Positions 8,874 through 18,385 of a stretch of 64,000 nucleotides of DNA are shown one piece after another. Both the position numbers and the translations under genes were made by a program. Each line of letters starts with the position of its first letter. Position 1 is the stretch's first letter. Location of the stretch: positions 102,380 to 166,379 of the IMG/VR virus record IMGVR_UViG_3300027852_000031; one strand, written 5' to 3'. The notes below the pieces were generated by a model that was not told where the DNA came from, made no database searches, and was given only the letters and a program-made list of their open reading frames with translations. The DNA comes from a virus.

Positions 8874-10013
8874 TTAATCTTCGGTTAAAACTTGCGACTT
8901 GGACACCCTGGCTAAAATAGGTGTAATTTTTTTTACCAAATCATCAGTAAACATATCGGCTATATCATTCACTGTATCCGGTGTCACACAAAATATGCGA
9001 AAATAATACATTAAATTGTCTTGTAGATGCTCCATTGCTTTAAGTCCAGCTTTATCGTTATCGAACGCTAGTATCAGAGTAAGTGCGCCCGCATTCTGTA
9101 GCATTAATCTTTGATGCTTTGACATACTTATACCGCACAAAGCCACGCTATTCCGTATATCTGCCGTTTCGCAGGCCCATACATCCCCCGGACCTTCGCA
9201 AACTATAGCCGCGCCAGTCTTCTGAATCCATGACTTAGCATGCCATATATTATATAAAGCCAATTCACTTCTAAAGTCTTTTGAGTGTTTCCACTTGGTA
9301 TAAGCCGACAGATACTCTTGGTCCGGACATCTATGTCGGTCTTGGTCGTGATATGTACCACATTCGCTACACTGATCATATATGCTTCTGCCAGACCACC
9401 CTATTACATATCGACCATTATAATCTAATACGGGGAAAAATGATCTTTTATACATCGGCTTACCACGGGTTTCACATGAAGATATGTGGTATTTTGCTAT
9501 TATATCCCTAGATACCCCACGATTTGGGTAATATGTAGTATCTTCCTGTAATCTTGACACAATAGAAGACAATGGTAGACCCTGGTCAATAGTTTGTTTT
9601 TTCTGATTGCGATGTTGTTTCAGTAGTTTAAATATTTCTATATCCTGTGAATCTGTCTGTCCGTCGTGGCTGATCTTCAAACCCAATACGTGTGCTACGA
9701 AACACACCGATTGATAAAAACTCCATTTTTTTTCTGTTTTGCGACCCATTGTCCCCCTGACTAATCCGAATATACTGTTAGACGGTCCTGTAATTGGATC
9801 TTTGTGACATTCTCTTGTCTTGCATTGCCAGTGGCCAGATCGCATAGCCCAAAACATAGCCCTTTGGTTGTCGCCACCATGAACAGGGCATGAAGCTTGA
9901 AGGTAATCGTTCCTTTCTGTGTAGTCCATCCCAAGAGCATCTAGCAGTTCTGTAATGCGCTCGCATGCGCGGTTTTGTATAAATTCGATGTCTTGTTCTG
10001 TGAATTTAGGCAT
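8874..10013 (-). CDS. DNA primase (DnaG-like, zinc finger plus TOPRIM)
   Basis: A 379-residue primase. A CHC2-type zinc finger is visible in ASCPVHGGDNQRAMFW and WQCKTREC near residues 40-70. A second zinc-ribbon-like pair (CSECGTYHDQDRHRCP) lies mid-protein. The TOPRIM domain has IVCEGPGDVWA (catalytic E) and LILAFDNDKAGLKA (DxDxxG variant) towards the C-terminus. It is shorter than bacterial DnaG (about 580 residues) because no C-terminal helicase-binding domain is present. It lies 3 bases from dnaB, as expected for a helicase-primase pair. Confidence 0.85.
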   Translation of the reverse strand: MPKFTEQDIEFIQNRACERITELLDALGMDYTERNDYLQASCPVHGGDNQRAMFWAMRSGHWQCKTRECHKDPITGPSNSIFGLVRGTMGRKTEKKWSFYQSVCFVAHVLGLKISHDGQTDSQDIEIFKLLKQHRNQKKQTIDQGLPLSSIVSRLQEDTTYYPNRGVSRDIIAKYHISSCETRGKPMYKRSFFPVLDYNGRYVIGWSGRSIYDQCSECGTYHDQDRHRCPDQEYLSAYTKWKHSKDFRSELALYNIWHAKSWIQKTGAAIVCEGPGDVWACETADIRNSVALCGISMSKHQRLMLQNAGALTLILAFDNDKAGLKAMEHLQDNLMYYFRIFCVTPDTVNDIADMFTDDLVKKITPILARVSKSQVLTED

Positions 10014-10015
10014 CC

Positions 10016-12718
10016 CTAACCCATCATACTTGATTGTGTCACCATTGAAAATGTTTGCCCTTCGGCCAATTTGCCTATTTCTAGTTCATTTACAATGTTT
10101 ATATATTCGCCACTCTCCATGCCAGGGCCATATCTAGTATCTGTTACCACCAATTTTTTGGTACCATTAGATGGTGGGTCTTCATTCAATTCGGTTTGTG
10201 TTTTCTTCTTTAGAATCGTAAAATTAGAACATAACCAAACTATTCTATCTGATCCAGAAACTACTTCTGCACCTTCTCTCTCAACACCGTCACGATTAAG
10301 TTGAACAGTAGCTAAAACTGGCAGTTTGTATTTAACTGCAAAATTATGTAGTGCTGTTATCAAAAAGCCAAGCAATTGATATTCCTGAACGTTTCCCTTC
10401 AAACCACCATCGTCCATTAGTTTTAAGTAATCATATATTATCAAACATGGTTTGGCACATCCACTGTCCGTAAAACCGACAGTTTTCGATAACCATCTTC
10501 TGGCAATGGACATTATTGCTTGAGGAGTTAAGCCAGCCACAGAAAAATGATCGATATCTAATTTCTTAATATTCGCTTGTGACTCCCATAGCGCATCAGA
10601 TTCATGTTGATTTTTTACGAACTGTCCAGTCTCTACGTGATTTAATTCAACACCCGATACAAGAGATGCTAGTCGGTGCAACTGCGTATCGCTCGTTAGT
10701 TCTGTGTCTAAATACAAAACTGGTATACCATTTTCTGCCATATTTTTTGCTACATTGATACAGAAAAAGCTGTTATGACTTACCATTCCATTCGTAATGA
10801 AACTGTGTCCATCTGGTATATAAAAATCCGATGTCCACTCCTTGTCTGATAATAGTGAATGTATCGGATCAAACAATAGATGCGGATCTATAATTGTTTT
10901 AATCTCCTGATATTCTGGCAAATAGTCATATATTGACAATTGATTTAATAGTTTTTGAACTACATCTCTTCTAGCTTTCCTGGTCCCTCTAATCCAGCGG
11001 TTAACGTTATCTCGCATATTGACTCTTCGTCCTGGCAAAAAAAAGCCTCTGTGTTTTTGGATTGCCCTTTTGAGTGCTAACAGCGGCACCTTTAGGTTTG
11101 GTATCACATCATTTTTGGTGGAAGACGGTTTTTCGCAAAATGAATTAAGTAATTTTTGCTTCCTTTCGATACCAAATCCTATCAGATCGCGGAAAATAAT
11201 TGCTGATTCTACGTTTTGTATTGCAATCTCCCAATACACATTGGGTTTTGTGTGTCCGGGTGGGACTATATGTCTTATTCTGGTTTTTGACAATATTCCT
11301 AAATTCAACAACATTGCCTTTAGTTGAATAGCTAGTTTTTGTGAATTTGTAGTAGCTGTTACTCCTCTTTTTTCTACACAACCATCAGCATCAAAATATC
11401 CACGTAAAGCCCGACAAACAATTTCTTCTTTACATGTTCTAATAGTCGTAGGAAAAATTTTGCGATTATTTTCATCATAAAATCCCAATGATAATATTTT
11501 TTTTGCAATTTTCACCCTATTGCATCTTATATGGAATTTGTTTTCTGTTCCTATGTCACCGCCACAACGACCAATAAATGTTCTAAATTGCTCTCGGCAG
11601 TGTCCATTAATTGAAGCTAGTTCGACGATTGTATCGTTTATACAACCATCGCCAACCAACAATCCAATAACATATGCGTCATTTATGTCGATAGTAGCAC
11701 TACCCCAGTATCTATCCCCTCTTCTACACACTAAATAATCTTTTGACTTCAAATCTTCTGTGTTCTTCCATTTGATTTTTCCATCGGTATCTAGAATTTG
11801 CACAGGGTGGTTTGGGGTTGCCGACAAGGTATTCCCATATTTGGTTTGTATCTTAATTACATCAACAAAACCATTATTCCACCAATACTCGGGTTGTTTT
11901 TCATCGCCATTTGAATTCAGTAATCTCAAATCCGAACTACATAATTGTGGTAATGCTTGTTGGAAATTTGTGGATTTAGCGCAATACATTTCGTATGGCA
12001 TTAAAATACCAAGGTTAGTCAATACTACCGTACTGAAGGAACCGTGACATTTTCCAATTTTCGGCCTAGCGCCAATAACGTTCACAGTAGCAGGACGTAA
12101 GCCACCACCTATTGCTATATCCCACTTAGTAAAACCAGTGGGAAGACCTACAATGTCTTGCGGTGTTGTGGCTAACGATTGCATGACATGCTGGAATGAA
12201 TCTCCTAGTGAAACCACACCTGCGGTTTGGGATACGGTGTTCCCCGTAAATTCGAATATGGGTTCTTCGATGGCACTAATAATTTCATCTACACCTTCTG
12301 CTCCAGTTATCGATGTTAAGGTTTTTTGTATTTTAGTTACAGCAAGATATCCCTGTCTAGCTAATGATAATTTGTATATTGCTATAACCATAGCCTGAAC
12401 GTTATCCCGAGACAGACCAGTTTCATCTATTATTGATGTCAAATACTCAGTGTGTTTTCCTCCAGCGGCAAAAGAGGCATATCCCAAAATCCTGGCAGTA
12501 GCCTGTATGCTAGGTAAATCAAATGTTTTTGTATCTTCTTTGTGAACCATGTGTGAAAAAATTGCAAACAATTCCTGATTATATTTCCAGTATAAATCTT
12601 TAACATTGATGATATCTTCTACTTCGAAGAAACAATCAGAACCATACGTAGCTATGCCCGCCATGACGGCTCGTTCCATGCCAGAGTCTTGTAGTATAGC
12701 ATTTTGTTTATTGCGCAT
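10016..12718 (-). CDS. dnaB: Replicative DNA helicase DnaB with an intein in the P-loop
   Basis: A 900-residue precursor. Residues 1-223 hold the DnaB N-terminal helical domain and the start of the RecA-fold ATPase up to GARPKIGK. The host protein resumes at residue 650 with SFFCINVAK, so the Walker A motif GARPKIGKS is rebuilt only after splicing out residues 224-649. The mature helicase would be 474 residues, normal for the family. Downstream are LIIYDYLKLM (Walker B region) and VLATVQLNRD, then a C-terminal GPG-containing part. It starts one base from the zinc-ribbon gene upstream and runs into the primase gene. Confidence 0.93.
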   Translation of the reverse strand: MRNKQNAILQDSGMERAVMAGIATYGSDCFFEVEDIINVKDLYWKYNQELFAIFSHMVHKEDTKTFDLPSIQATARILGYASFAAGGKHTEYLTSIIDETGLSRDNVQAMVIAIYKLSLARQGYLAVTKIQKTLTSITGAEGVDEIISAIEEPIFEFTGNTVSQTAGVVSLGDSFQHVMQSLATTPQDIVGLPTGFTKWDIAIGGGLRPATVNVIGARPKIGKCHGSFSTVVLTNLGILMPYEMYCAKSTNFQQALPQLCSSDLRLLNSNGDEKQPEYWWNNGFVDVIKIQTKYGNTLSATPNHPVQILDTDGKIKWKNTEDLKSKDYLVCRRGDRYWGSATIDINDAYVIGLLVGDGCINDTIVELASINGHCREQFRTFIGRCGGDIGTENKFHIRCNRVKIAKKILSLGFYDENNRKIFPTTIRTCKEEIVCRALRGYFDADGCVEKRGVTATTNSQKLAIQLKAMLLNLGILSKTRIRHIVPPGHTKPNVYWEIAIQNVESAIIFRDLIGFGIERKQKLLNSFCEKPSSTKNDVIPNLKVPLLALKRAIQKHRGFFLPGRRVNMRDNVNRWIRGTRKARRDVVQKLLNQLSIYDYLPEYQEIKTIIDPHLLFDPIHSLLSDKEWTSDFYIPDGHSFITNGMVSHNSFFCINVAKNMAENGIPVLYLDTELTSDTQLHRLASLVSGVELNHVETGQFVKNQHESDALWESQANIKKLDIDHFSVAGLTPQAIMSIARRWLSKTVGFTDSGCAKPCLIIYDYLKLMDDGGLKGNVQEYQLLGFLITALHNFAVKYKLPVLATVQLNRDGVEREGAEVVSGSDRIVWLCSNFTILKKKTQTELNEDPPSNGTKKLVVTDTRYGPGMESGEYINIVNELEIGKLAEGQTFSMVTQSSMMG
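10772..12049 (-). other. DnaB intein (426 residues, LAGLIDADG type)
   Basis: Boundaries follow splice chemistry: the first residue is Cys (TGT at 12047-12049) after IGK, the last is Asn preceded by His (VSHN), and the next host residue is Ser. Block B is visible as TPNHPVQIL. Two LAGLIDADG-like helices appear, VIGLLVGDGCI and LRGYFDADGCV, so a homing endonuclease domain is present and looks intact. Its sequence is closely related to the RecA intein in this window. Confidence 0.92.
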
Positions 12719-13263
12719 TATGACATTCGACCCTTTTTAGCATTTAAACATTGCTGACATTTTTGTCCCATCTTACCATCAGATCTACTAGAATCAAACT
12801 CTTTATCACATTCGTTGCATTTAACCTTGTATTGTTTATGGGTTGGTCTATTGAGTTTAACTTTGCGATCTTTTGTCTTTTCTGCTCGTATTGTATTGGC
12901 CCGAACTTCTGTCGGATCAATTTCGTTTGTAATAAAAACAGTTTTGCCAACTACAGATTCTGTTACTTGTGTTACTGATGGTGTCTCATCCATTATACGC
13001 TCTGTATCATTTTTCTTTGTTGTTTTTTTAGTTTTTTTCTGGGTAATTTTCTTTTTGGTTTTTTGAGGTAAATTTATGGTATTATCAAAATATTTGACGA
13101 TATTTTGGATTTTAGATATCATTTCTGGCGGTGTTAATTCAACTTCATTTGAATCACTACATGGAGGAGCTATCCATTCTCCAGTTATTTTTTCAAAACC
13201 ATTGCACACCTGTTGCCAATCGCCATCTATAATTCCATTCTTAATTATATCTAACGGATTCAT
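12718..13263 (-). CDS. Zinc-ribbon protein with basic linker, unknown function
   Basis: 181 residues. The centre is a lysine/threonine-rich run (KKKITQKKTKKTTKKN), likely disordered and nucleic-acid binding. The C-terminus holds CNECDKEFDSSRSDGKMGQKCQQC, a four-cysteine zinc ribbon. It is placed immediately upstream of dnaB, so a replication accessory role is possible but not shown. Confidence 0.6.
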   Translation of the reverse strand: MNPLDIIKNGIIDGDWQQVCNGFEKITGEWIAPPCSDSNEVELTPPEMISKIQNIVKYFDNTINLPQKTKKKITQKKTKKTTKKNDTERIMDETPSVTQVTESVVGKTVFITNEIDPTEVRANTIRAEKTKDRKVKLNRPTHKQYKVKCNECDKEFDSSRSDGKMGQKCQQCLNAKKGRMS

Positions 13264-13679
13264 ATATTTGTTCCTTCATTATATCTAGCTCTTACTAACC
13301 CATTAATACTCTGACATATTACCTCGATGCGTCTGGCTAGATATTGTATCCTTTCTAATCTAAGGCTAGCCTTTTTTATCCATTGATTCAATTTAGACCT
13401 ATCGTCGCATGATAATATTTGCTGAATTTTATCAGCCCATTTTAAAAAAGTATTACACTCATTAACTTTCTGTTGTAGAAATAATGCATATTGCGATAGA
13501 ATTACAGCATTCTCAGACAATTCGACAGACGATTGTAATCTCATATCTTGTCTTGTCAAGCCCAAAATATTTTCTATCTCATCTGTTCCTGGATTGTAGA
13601 TTGGCAAACTAAGCGACTTAATCCAGTCGTCCATTTCTTGTTTATATTTAGTCGTTTCTTCTCGTAGATTATTCATCAT
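13260..13679 (-). CDS. Hypothetical helical protein
   Basis: 139 residues, predicted from composition to be mostly alpha-helical with many Gln/Leu/Ile and no recognisable motif. It overlaps both neighbours (4 and 11 bases), so it is very likely translated as part of the replication operon. Function not recognised. Confidence 0.6.
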   Translation of the reverse strand: MMNNLREETTKYKQEMDDWIKSLSLPIYNPGTDEIENILGLTRQDMRLQSSVELSENAVILSQYALFLQQKVNECNTFLKWADKIQQILSCDDRSKLNQWIKKASLRLERIQYLARRIEVICQSINGLVRARYNEGTNI

Positions 13680-14040
13680 ATATTTCTATAAGTTTAAATC
13701 CGTTTAATTCGCACCAGTTTCTTTTCCTCTGATCTGTATCCTGTTGTTTATGAAAATCTTGTTTCGTTTTATGGAAATGTTTGATATGTGTAGTATGTTG
13801 TTTACCATGACATTCAACTACCACATTGACAGATGGAATGAAAAAATCTAAAATAAATTTTTCATCAGATACATATACTTCCTCAAAAATAATGTCGTGT
13901 GGATACTCTTGTAGTAGTTGTTGACCAATCTTATATTGAAAAATAGATTTTGACTTATCGTATGGTCTTAAGTGTTTGGTCCGAAGCTTAAGCTTGCACG
14001 TACCACCATTCAGTGATTTTATTTCCATTCTATAATTCAA
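13669..14040 (-). CDS. VSR/DUF559-like endonuclease-fold protein
   Basis: 123 residues. The core FILDFFIPSVNVVVECHGKQHTTHIKHF matches the D-x(n)-E-x-x-G-x-x-H pattern of VSR-like/DUF559 PD-(D/E)XK nucleases (LDFxxP, VVECxGxxH). The C-terminal ELNGFKLIEIYDE resembles the closing strand of that fold. It lies between dCMP deaminase and an unknown gene. It could be a repair nuclease or a free-standing homing-type nuclease. Confidence 0.6.
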   Translation of the reverse strand: MNYRMEIKSLNGGTCKLKLRTKHLRPYDKSKSIFQYKIGQQLLQEYPHDIIFEEVYVSDEKFILDFFIPSVNVVVECHGKQHTTHIKHFHKTKQDFHKQQDTDQRKRNWCELNGFKLIEIYDE

Positions 14041-14584
14041 TATCTTGTTGATTAAATCGTGCAGTTATGTTTAGCTTGCCGTTGAACAAACAACACTTTA
14101 CGCCCGCCTCTTGCAACATGCGCCATCCATTCTGTATTGACTCAACCCAGGTCTTGTGATTAGCTGCTCTCGCCATCAATTGTGCGTGTCCAACTACTTT
14201 AATAATACCTGCTTCTATTATTGCTTTAGCACATTCAGAACAAGAATAAAATGGACAATACAATACAGAACCTATTGTACCCATTTGTACTTTGGCAGCT
14301 TTTAGAATACTCCCGTGTTCTGCATGGACGACTAATCTATATTTTGTTGATCTATCTTCCAATCTTTCTCGCGTTTCTGCTATGCCATTTGGAAATTTAT
14401 TAGTTGCATATACAAAGTCTTCGTCATTATGACTTACTAGTACAGCACCGTTCTTGGTACTGGGGTCGGGACTAAATGTATTGCCGAAATCATACGCATT
14501 CGCAAGAAACAATTTAGCTGTAGTTGACGTCGTTAATGTAAATGGATTTGGTAACCATCGTAGTTGATCCGCCATATGATCCAT
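14030..14584 (-). CDS. dCMP/cytidine deaminase family protein
   Basis: 184 residues. The zinc site is visible as HAEHGSILKAA (HAE) and PFYSCSECAKAIIEAGI (CxxC), the signature of deoxycytidylate deaminases. The PC usually seen at PCxxC is replaced by an SC. Expected reaction: dCMP to dUMP, feeding ThyX (29.5-30.3 kb). The start is set by GGAG 7 bases upstream of ATG 14584, overlapping the tail of recA. Confidence 0.8.
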   Translation of the reverse strand: MDHMADQLRWLPNPFTLTTSTTAKLFLANAYDFGNTFSPDPSTKNGAVLVSHNDEDFVYATNKFPNGIAETRERLEDRSTKYRLVVHAEHGSILKAAKVQMGTIGSVLYCPFYSCSECAKAIIEAGIIKVVGHAQLMARAANHKTWVESIQNGWRMLQEAGVKCCLFNGKLNITARFNQQDIEL

Positions 14585-14585
14585 T

Positions 14586-16865
14586 TTAGTTCTCCTGATC
14601 CTGCGGTAATACTATAGTTCGTATCTCAGATTCTAGTTGCATCAATTTATCTATATTATTTCTTAAGAAATTAGACAATTTAGCCAACCCTTGGAATTTT
14701 GGTGTCTCATCGTTCTCTGCGAACATTGGTACGGAATACCATGCACCAGCTTTCTGGACTAAACCCAAATTTTCGGCTGTATTGACTATGTCGCGAACAT
14801 TGTCTATTCCTATGCCATATTTCAAAGGGATAGTGCACGGTAGCAATGGCCTGCCCATTGCCGATGACTGAACCATTATGTGCATATCGTGTCCATCTGG
14901 CGCGTTGGTCTCTGGGTTTTTATCCCACTGTTGCGTCCATGTAACTTTGAGCCAGACAGAACAAGCATACTGAACAGCGACACCACCCTTCTCTATATAT
15001 TTTGGCCCACGAGGTTCCCTGTTGCTAATCATCTGAGAAATAAATATTAGAATTACATTGTTAGTATCAACGACCTGTTGTGCTCGACGGAAAAAGGCTG
15101 ACAAAAGTTTTGCTGGTCCTGCCATATCCTTATTTGACCCGATTAATTCTTCTTGCTCTGTGATAGTAGATAATGCCGCTATGCTATCTATAACCACTAC
15201 AGCTTTTTTTTGTGTTTTGGCTATCCGTTCAATAATGTTGAGATAATCTTCTGCAGATAGCGGCTTATCTATTTGGTGTGGTACTACCTGTAGTTTATCG
15301 GCATCTAATCCACCAATGGTACCAAGCAATTCTGGGGTACACCGACGTTCTATGTTAATATAAAACGTTGGTCTATTTTGTTTTTGGGCATTTCGTAATA
15401 GCTCTAGACATAATGTTGTATTGTGATTTACTATCCCGTTTGCTAAAAACGATTTGCTGATAGGAACACTTAAGTCTGCTGTATGCACAATACCCGTATC
15501 CAAGGCTGTAACTGTATCAAAAAACAAATGTGGATCAATTAACGATTCAATTGTCTGATATTCTTTCGTGTGTCGATAATCCAAAAATTGATTAAGCATC
15601 TTCCGAACCACATCCCTGCGGGCTTGACGTTTTCCTGATTTCCATCTATTGATTGTCGTCCTCAAGTTGTTCATTGTTCTTGAAAGAAAATATCCACGAT
15701 CTCTGATAATTACTGTTTGTAGAGCAGTTATTGGTTCGTTCAGATACGGAACTGTATCGCATTTGGTAGATGATTTTCTACGACAAAGCGATTCTAGTGC
15801 TTTTCTTTTTCTTGGAATGCGGAAATTTATATAATCTTTAAATCTTTTTATTGATTCAGTATTATGTATATTTATTTCCCAATATTCACGACTTTCTGTG
15901 TGTCCCGGAGGAACAATATGTCTAACCCTGGTATTTGACAATATTCCTAAATTCATCAAAATGGTTTTTATTTGTATGGCGAGTATCCTAGAATTAGTGG
16001 TCGCACTTATTCCACTTTTCCCAATTGTTCCATCGGCATCAAAATAACCAGACAACATATTACATATGTTATTAATATTACATGTACGGATAAAAGCTGG
16101 TACTTGTTTGTATTTATTGATATAAAACTTCTCTCTTGTCAGTATTTTGCCGTATTTTACAGAATTGAAATGATGGTCCTTGTCTGCGTATGTTAAAACT
16201 TTACCATTTCTTTTAACTACAAAATCAACAAAAGCTTCATAACAAATAGAATCTTTTGTCGACAATTGTATTCTTTGATTGGCTATATGGCCGTCACCTA
16301 TTAAAAGGCCGTAGACATAGGCGTCGTTGTTGTCAATTGACCTATTTCCCCATATATTATCCCCTCTACGACACACTAAAGTATCACCTATCTCGACATC
16401 TTTACCATTTTTCCATCTCTGGATACCGTCATGATCTAGTACCATCAACGGATGGTTGTGCGTTACACTAATTTCTGAACCAAATTTTGTATCAATTTTA
16501 ATAACATTATCTATTCCATTATCATACCAAGATGATACTCGCTGCAATTTGCCGGTATTAGACACAACTCTAATTTTTGATAATGTTCTTAATTCTTTGA
16601 GATTCAATAGTCCATGATTTGTTACCACAAAAGTATTCTTAGAATCAACGCATTTCCCAGATTTTGGTTTGCCTGTTATCAAACATATTGTTCCGTCTGG
16701 TATTCCACCACTCAGTGCTATGTCCAAAGATAATGGGGTGTTCAGTATGTTACGTGACCGTGGTGGTAACGCCCTTGAGGCTGGTGCTATGATTCCTTCT
16801 CCGTGCACTCGCTCCAGAAATGCATCTAATGATTCTGCATTTACATCTGGTCGTTTTCTAGCCAT
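14586..16865 (-). CDS. recA: RecA-like recombinase with an intein in the P-loop
   Basis: A RecA-family ATPase. Before the intein: ILNTPLSLDIALSGGIP and TGKPKSGK. After it: TTLCLELLRNAQ, so Walker A becomes GKPKSGKT on splicing. Walker B is VVVIDSIAAL. The DNA-binding loop region shows NREPRGPKYIEKGGVAVQ, a RecA/UvsX hallmark. The ATG at 16865 (MARKRPDVN) is preferred; a frame start at 16925 would run far into the upstream gene. The mature protein would be about 348 residues, normal for RecA. Confidence 0.9.
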   Translation of the reverse strand: MARKRPDVNAESLDAFLERVHGEGIIAPASRALPPRSRNILNTPLSLDIALSGGIPDGTICLITGKPKSGKCVDSKNTFVVTNHGLLNLKELRTLSKIRVVSNTGKLQRVSSWYDNGIDNVIKIDTKFGSEISVTHNHPLMVLDHDGIQRWKNGKDVEIGDTLVCRRGDNIWGNRSIDNNDAYVYGLLIGDGHIANQRIQLSTKDSICYEAFVDFVVKRNGKVLTYADKDHHFNSVKYGKILTREKFYINKYKQVPAFIRTCNINNICNMLSGYFDADGTIGKSGISATTNSRILAIQIKTILMNLGILSNTRVRHIVPPGHTESREYWEINIHNTESIKRFKDYINFRIPRKRKALESLCRRKSSTKCDTVPYLNEPITALQTVIIRDRGYFLSRTMNNLRTTINRWKSGKRQARRDVVRKMLNQFLDYRHTKEYQTIESLIDPHLFFDTVTALDTGIVHTADLSVPISKSFLANGIVNHNTTLCLELLRNAQKQNRPTFYINIERRCTPELLGTIGGLDADKLQVVPHQIDKPLSAEDYLNIIERIAKTQKKAVVVIDSIAALSTITEQEELIGSNKDMAGPAKLLSAFFRRAQQVVDTNNVILIFISQMISNREPRGPKYIEKGGVAVQYACSVWLKVTWTQQWDKNPETNAPDGHDMHIMVQSSAMGRPLLPCTIPLKYGIGIDNVRDIVNTAENLGLVQKAGAWYSVPMFAENDETPKFQGLAKLSNFLRNNIDKLMQLESEIRTIVLPQDQEN
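15420..16652 (-). other. RecA intein (411 residues, LAGLIDADG type)
   Basis: Starts with Cys (TGC at 16650-16652) after KSGK and ends with His-Asn (IVNHN) before Thr. The block B motif is THNHPLMVL. The endonuclease helices are VYGLLIGDGHI and LSGYFDADGTI. Long stretches agree with the DnaB intein, for example NLGILSxTRxRHIVPPGHT, showing common descent. It sits at the structurally equivalent P-loop position of a different protein. Confidence 0.92.
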
Positions 16866-17328
16866 TTTCCATTTCTCGTATTTTAGAGATGGTTGTCTTT
16901 TCCCCAGTATCAACAAATTTAGCATTTTCTTTAATATCTATATCTGAATTATACCGATTTACATCCATCTTGTTTCTGTCACGATTAATAATATCTAGTT
17001 GTTTAAAGGTCAATGCAATCACTCTGCTGATTGTTTTTTTAGCTGTTAACGACTTTATATTATTGTTCTTTATAACATGCACCAAAGCGGTTCTTACGAC
17101 CTGGTCATCCATATTTAATTCATTCGCTAAATTTGCAATACCTTTCGTTTCTCTTCTATATTTCGGCCCCCAATATTTGGTATCTGACCAAAACCTTGGT
17201 GCCAATTTTCTATTCACATTCAGACAAACCAATTCTATGATAAATGACCTAAAAGTAGTATATAAACCCATCGTGGTCGGTGATTCGTATGGATGTTTTT
17301 CGTCTCGCTGTTGATGCCTAATAGCCAT
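16858..17328 (-). CDS. Hypothetical basic protein
   Basis: 156 residues, rich in Lys/Arg/Asn, with a helical middle (IANLANELNMDDQVVRTALVHVIKNN) that could form a helix-turn-helix. No family was recognised with confidence. It overlaps the recA start by 8 bases, and its position directly upstream of recA suggests a replication or recombination accessory. Confidence 0.55.
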   Translation of the reverse strand: MAIRHQQRDEKHPYESPTTMGLYTTFRSFIIELVCLNVNRKLAPRFWSDTKYWGPKYRRETKGIANLANELNMDDQVVRTALVHVIKNNNIKSLTAKKTISRVIALTFKQLDIINRDRNKMDVNRYNSDIDIKENAKFVDTGEKTTISKIREMENG

Positions 17329-17754
17329 CTATTTGTTCTCAATCAAAAAGAAGCCAGCCTCATGTGGTTTTCTATCTTCCGTAATTGTATGATCAAATCT
17401 TGGCTTCCTGTGCCATACAATATTCACCACACTGCTGTCGTGATAGCCTATGCCAATATATTCGAATTGTGGTCCATTCCACACTGCATGTTTTTTGTAT
17501 CCGAAAAAATATCCTTTTTGATTTGGCGGCATAGATATGTTGATATTCCTCGGAGCTTGTAGTCTTAATCCAGTAATAGATATATTTTTATTTATTTTTA
17601 ACCATTCTGACAACCTGACCCAAGCATGTCTTGCTTTTGGTCTGTTGTCCTGAATTACCGTTCTGCCATCAGATAAAGACGCTAAAAATCTAATCTTCGG
17701 AGTTTTTTCAGCAACCGTAAAAGATATCAGCGAATCTTTTTGTGTATTCACCAT
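17329..17754 (-). CDS. Hypothetical protein
   Basis: 141 residues with predicted beta-rich composition and several Trp/Tyr. No catalytic or metal motif is seen. It directly abuts the next gene downstream on the minus strand. Function not recognised. Confidence 0.55.
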   Translation of the reverse strand: MVNTQKDSLISFTVAEKTPKIRFLASLSDGRTVIQDNRPKARHAWVRLSEWLKINKNISITGLRLQAPRNINISMPPNQKGYFFGYKKHAVWNGPQFEYIGIGYHDSSVVNIVWHRKPRFDHTITEDRKPHEAGFFLIENK

Positions 17755-17757
17755 GGG

Positions 17758-18078
17758 TTATTGCTTCCTTTTTTTTGTACTTTTAGGTGCCGATCCACGT
17801 CGTTGTTCGTCTGCTTTCATTGATTCAGCGGGTGTCATAGCATGGACACCCTTGCCGATATTCAAATTGTTGCCTGGTTCTAGGCATATAATCCGGCCAT
17901 CTTTTACTTCTTTTTTCTGCTTAGATATATCATCATCTTTTTTGTCAACAAAATTGTTAAATTTTTCCGCAGCTTTGGATAAAAATACATTCCTTGTCTT
18001 TGAATGCAATCGTCCTAAATTAACATTCGAATCAGACAAAAATTCTAAAAAATCTTTTTTAAATTGCTCGAAAGTCAT
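17758..18078 (-). CDS. Hypothetical basic protein
   Basis: 106 residues, strongly charged, ending in KSTKKRKQ. Helical N-terminus (MTFEQFKKDFLEFLSD). It overlaps the upstream gene by 20 bases. No motif recognised; nucleic-acid binding is plausible from charge only. Confidence 0.5.
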   Translation of the reverse strand: MTFEQFKKDFLEFLSDSNVNLGRLHSKTRNVFLSKAAEKFNNFVDKKDDDISKQKKEVKDGRIICLEPGNNLNIGKGVHAMTPAESMKADEQRRGSAPKSTKKRKQ

Positions 18079-18385
18079 GACGGAATCTCCTCTGTGCTAT
18101 CATAAGTGGTGTTCTATTTTTTGTTTTTAAAAAGGTTATATATTGCTCATAACATTTTTGACTGCACGAAATTAATCTACAATGTCTTGTGCTATGTTTT
18201 GGGTTTTGCTGGGTGATTGAGCCCATAGATTCCAATGGATTAAACAAGTCGCCATTTTGATTACTCAAAACCCAACATCTATCTTGTTCTTTTTTGGCGA
18301 ATACATTAAACCTTGGTTTATGGTTCTTATTAATGCTGTGTGGTACCCCACCAACATCAACAGCTATGATTTTTTCTTCGCCCAT
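18059..18385 (-). CDS. Hypothetical protein with Cys/His cluster
   Basis: 108 residues. The segment HCRLISCSQKCYEQYITF carries a His and three Cys that could bind zinc, and the N-terminus has a small beta-rich block (IIAVDVGGVPHSIN). It overlaps both neighbours. Function unknown. Confidence 0.5.
   Translation of the reverse strand: MGEEKIIAVDVGGVPHSINKNHKPRFNVFAKKEQDRCWVLSNQNGDLFNPLESMGSITQQNPKHSTRHCRLISCSQKCYEQYITFLKTKNRTPLMIAQRRFRHDFRAI

Noticed and set aside
16866-16925. Upstream ATG extending RecA by 20 residues
   Set aside because: The extension lies inside the upstream gene and does not resemble RecA; the ATG at 16865 gives the normal N-terminus.
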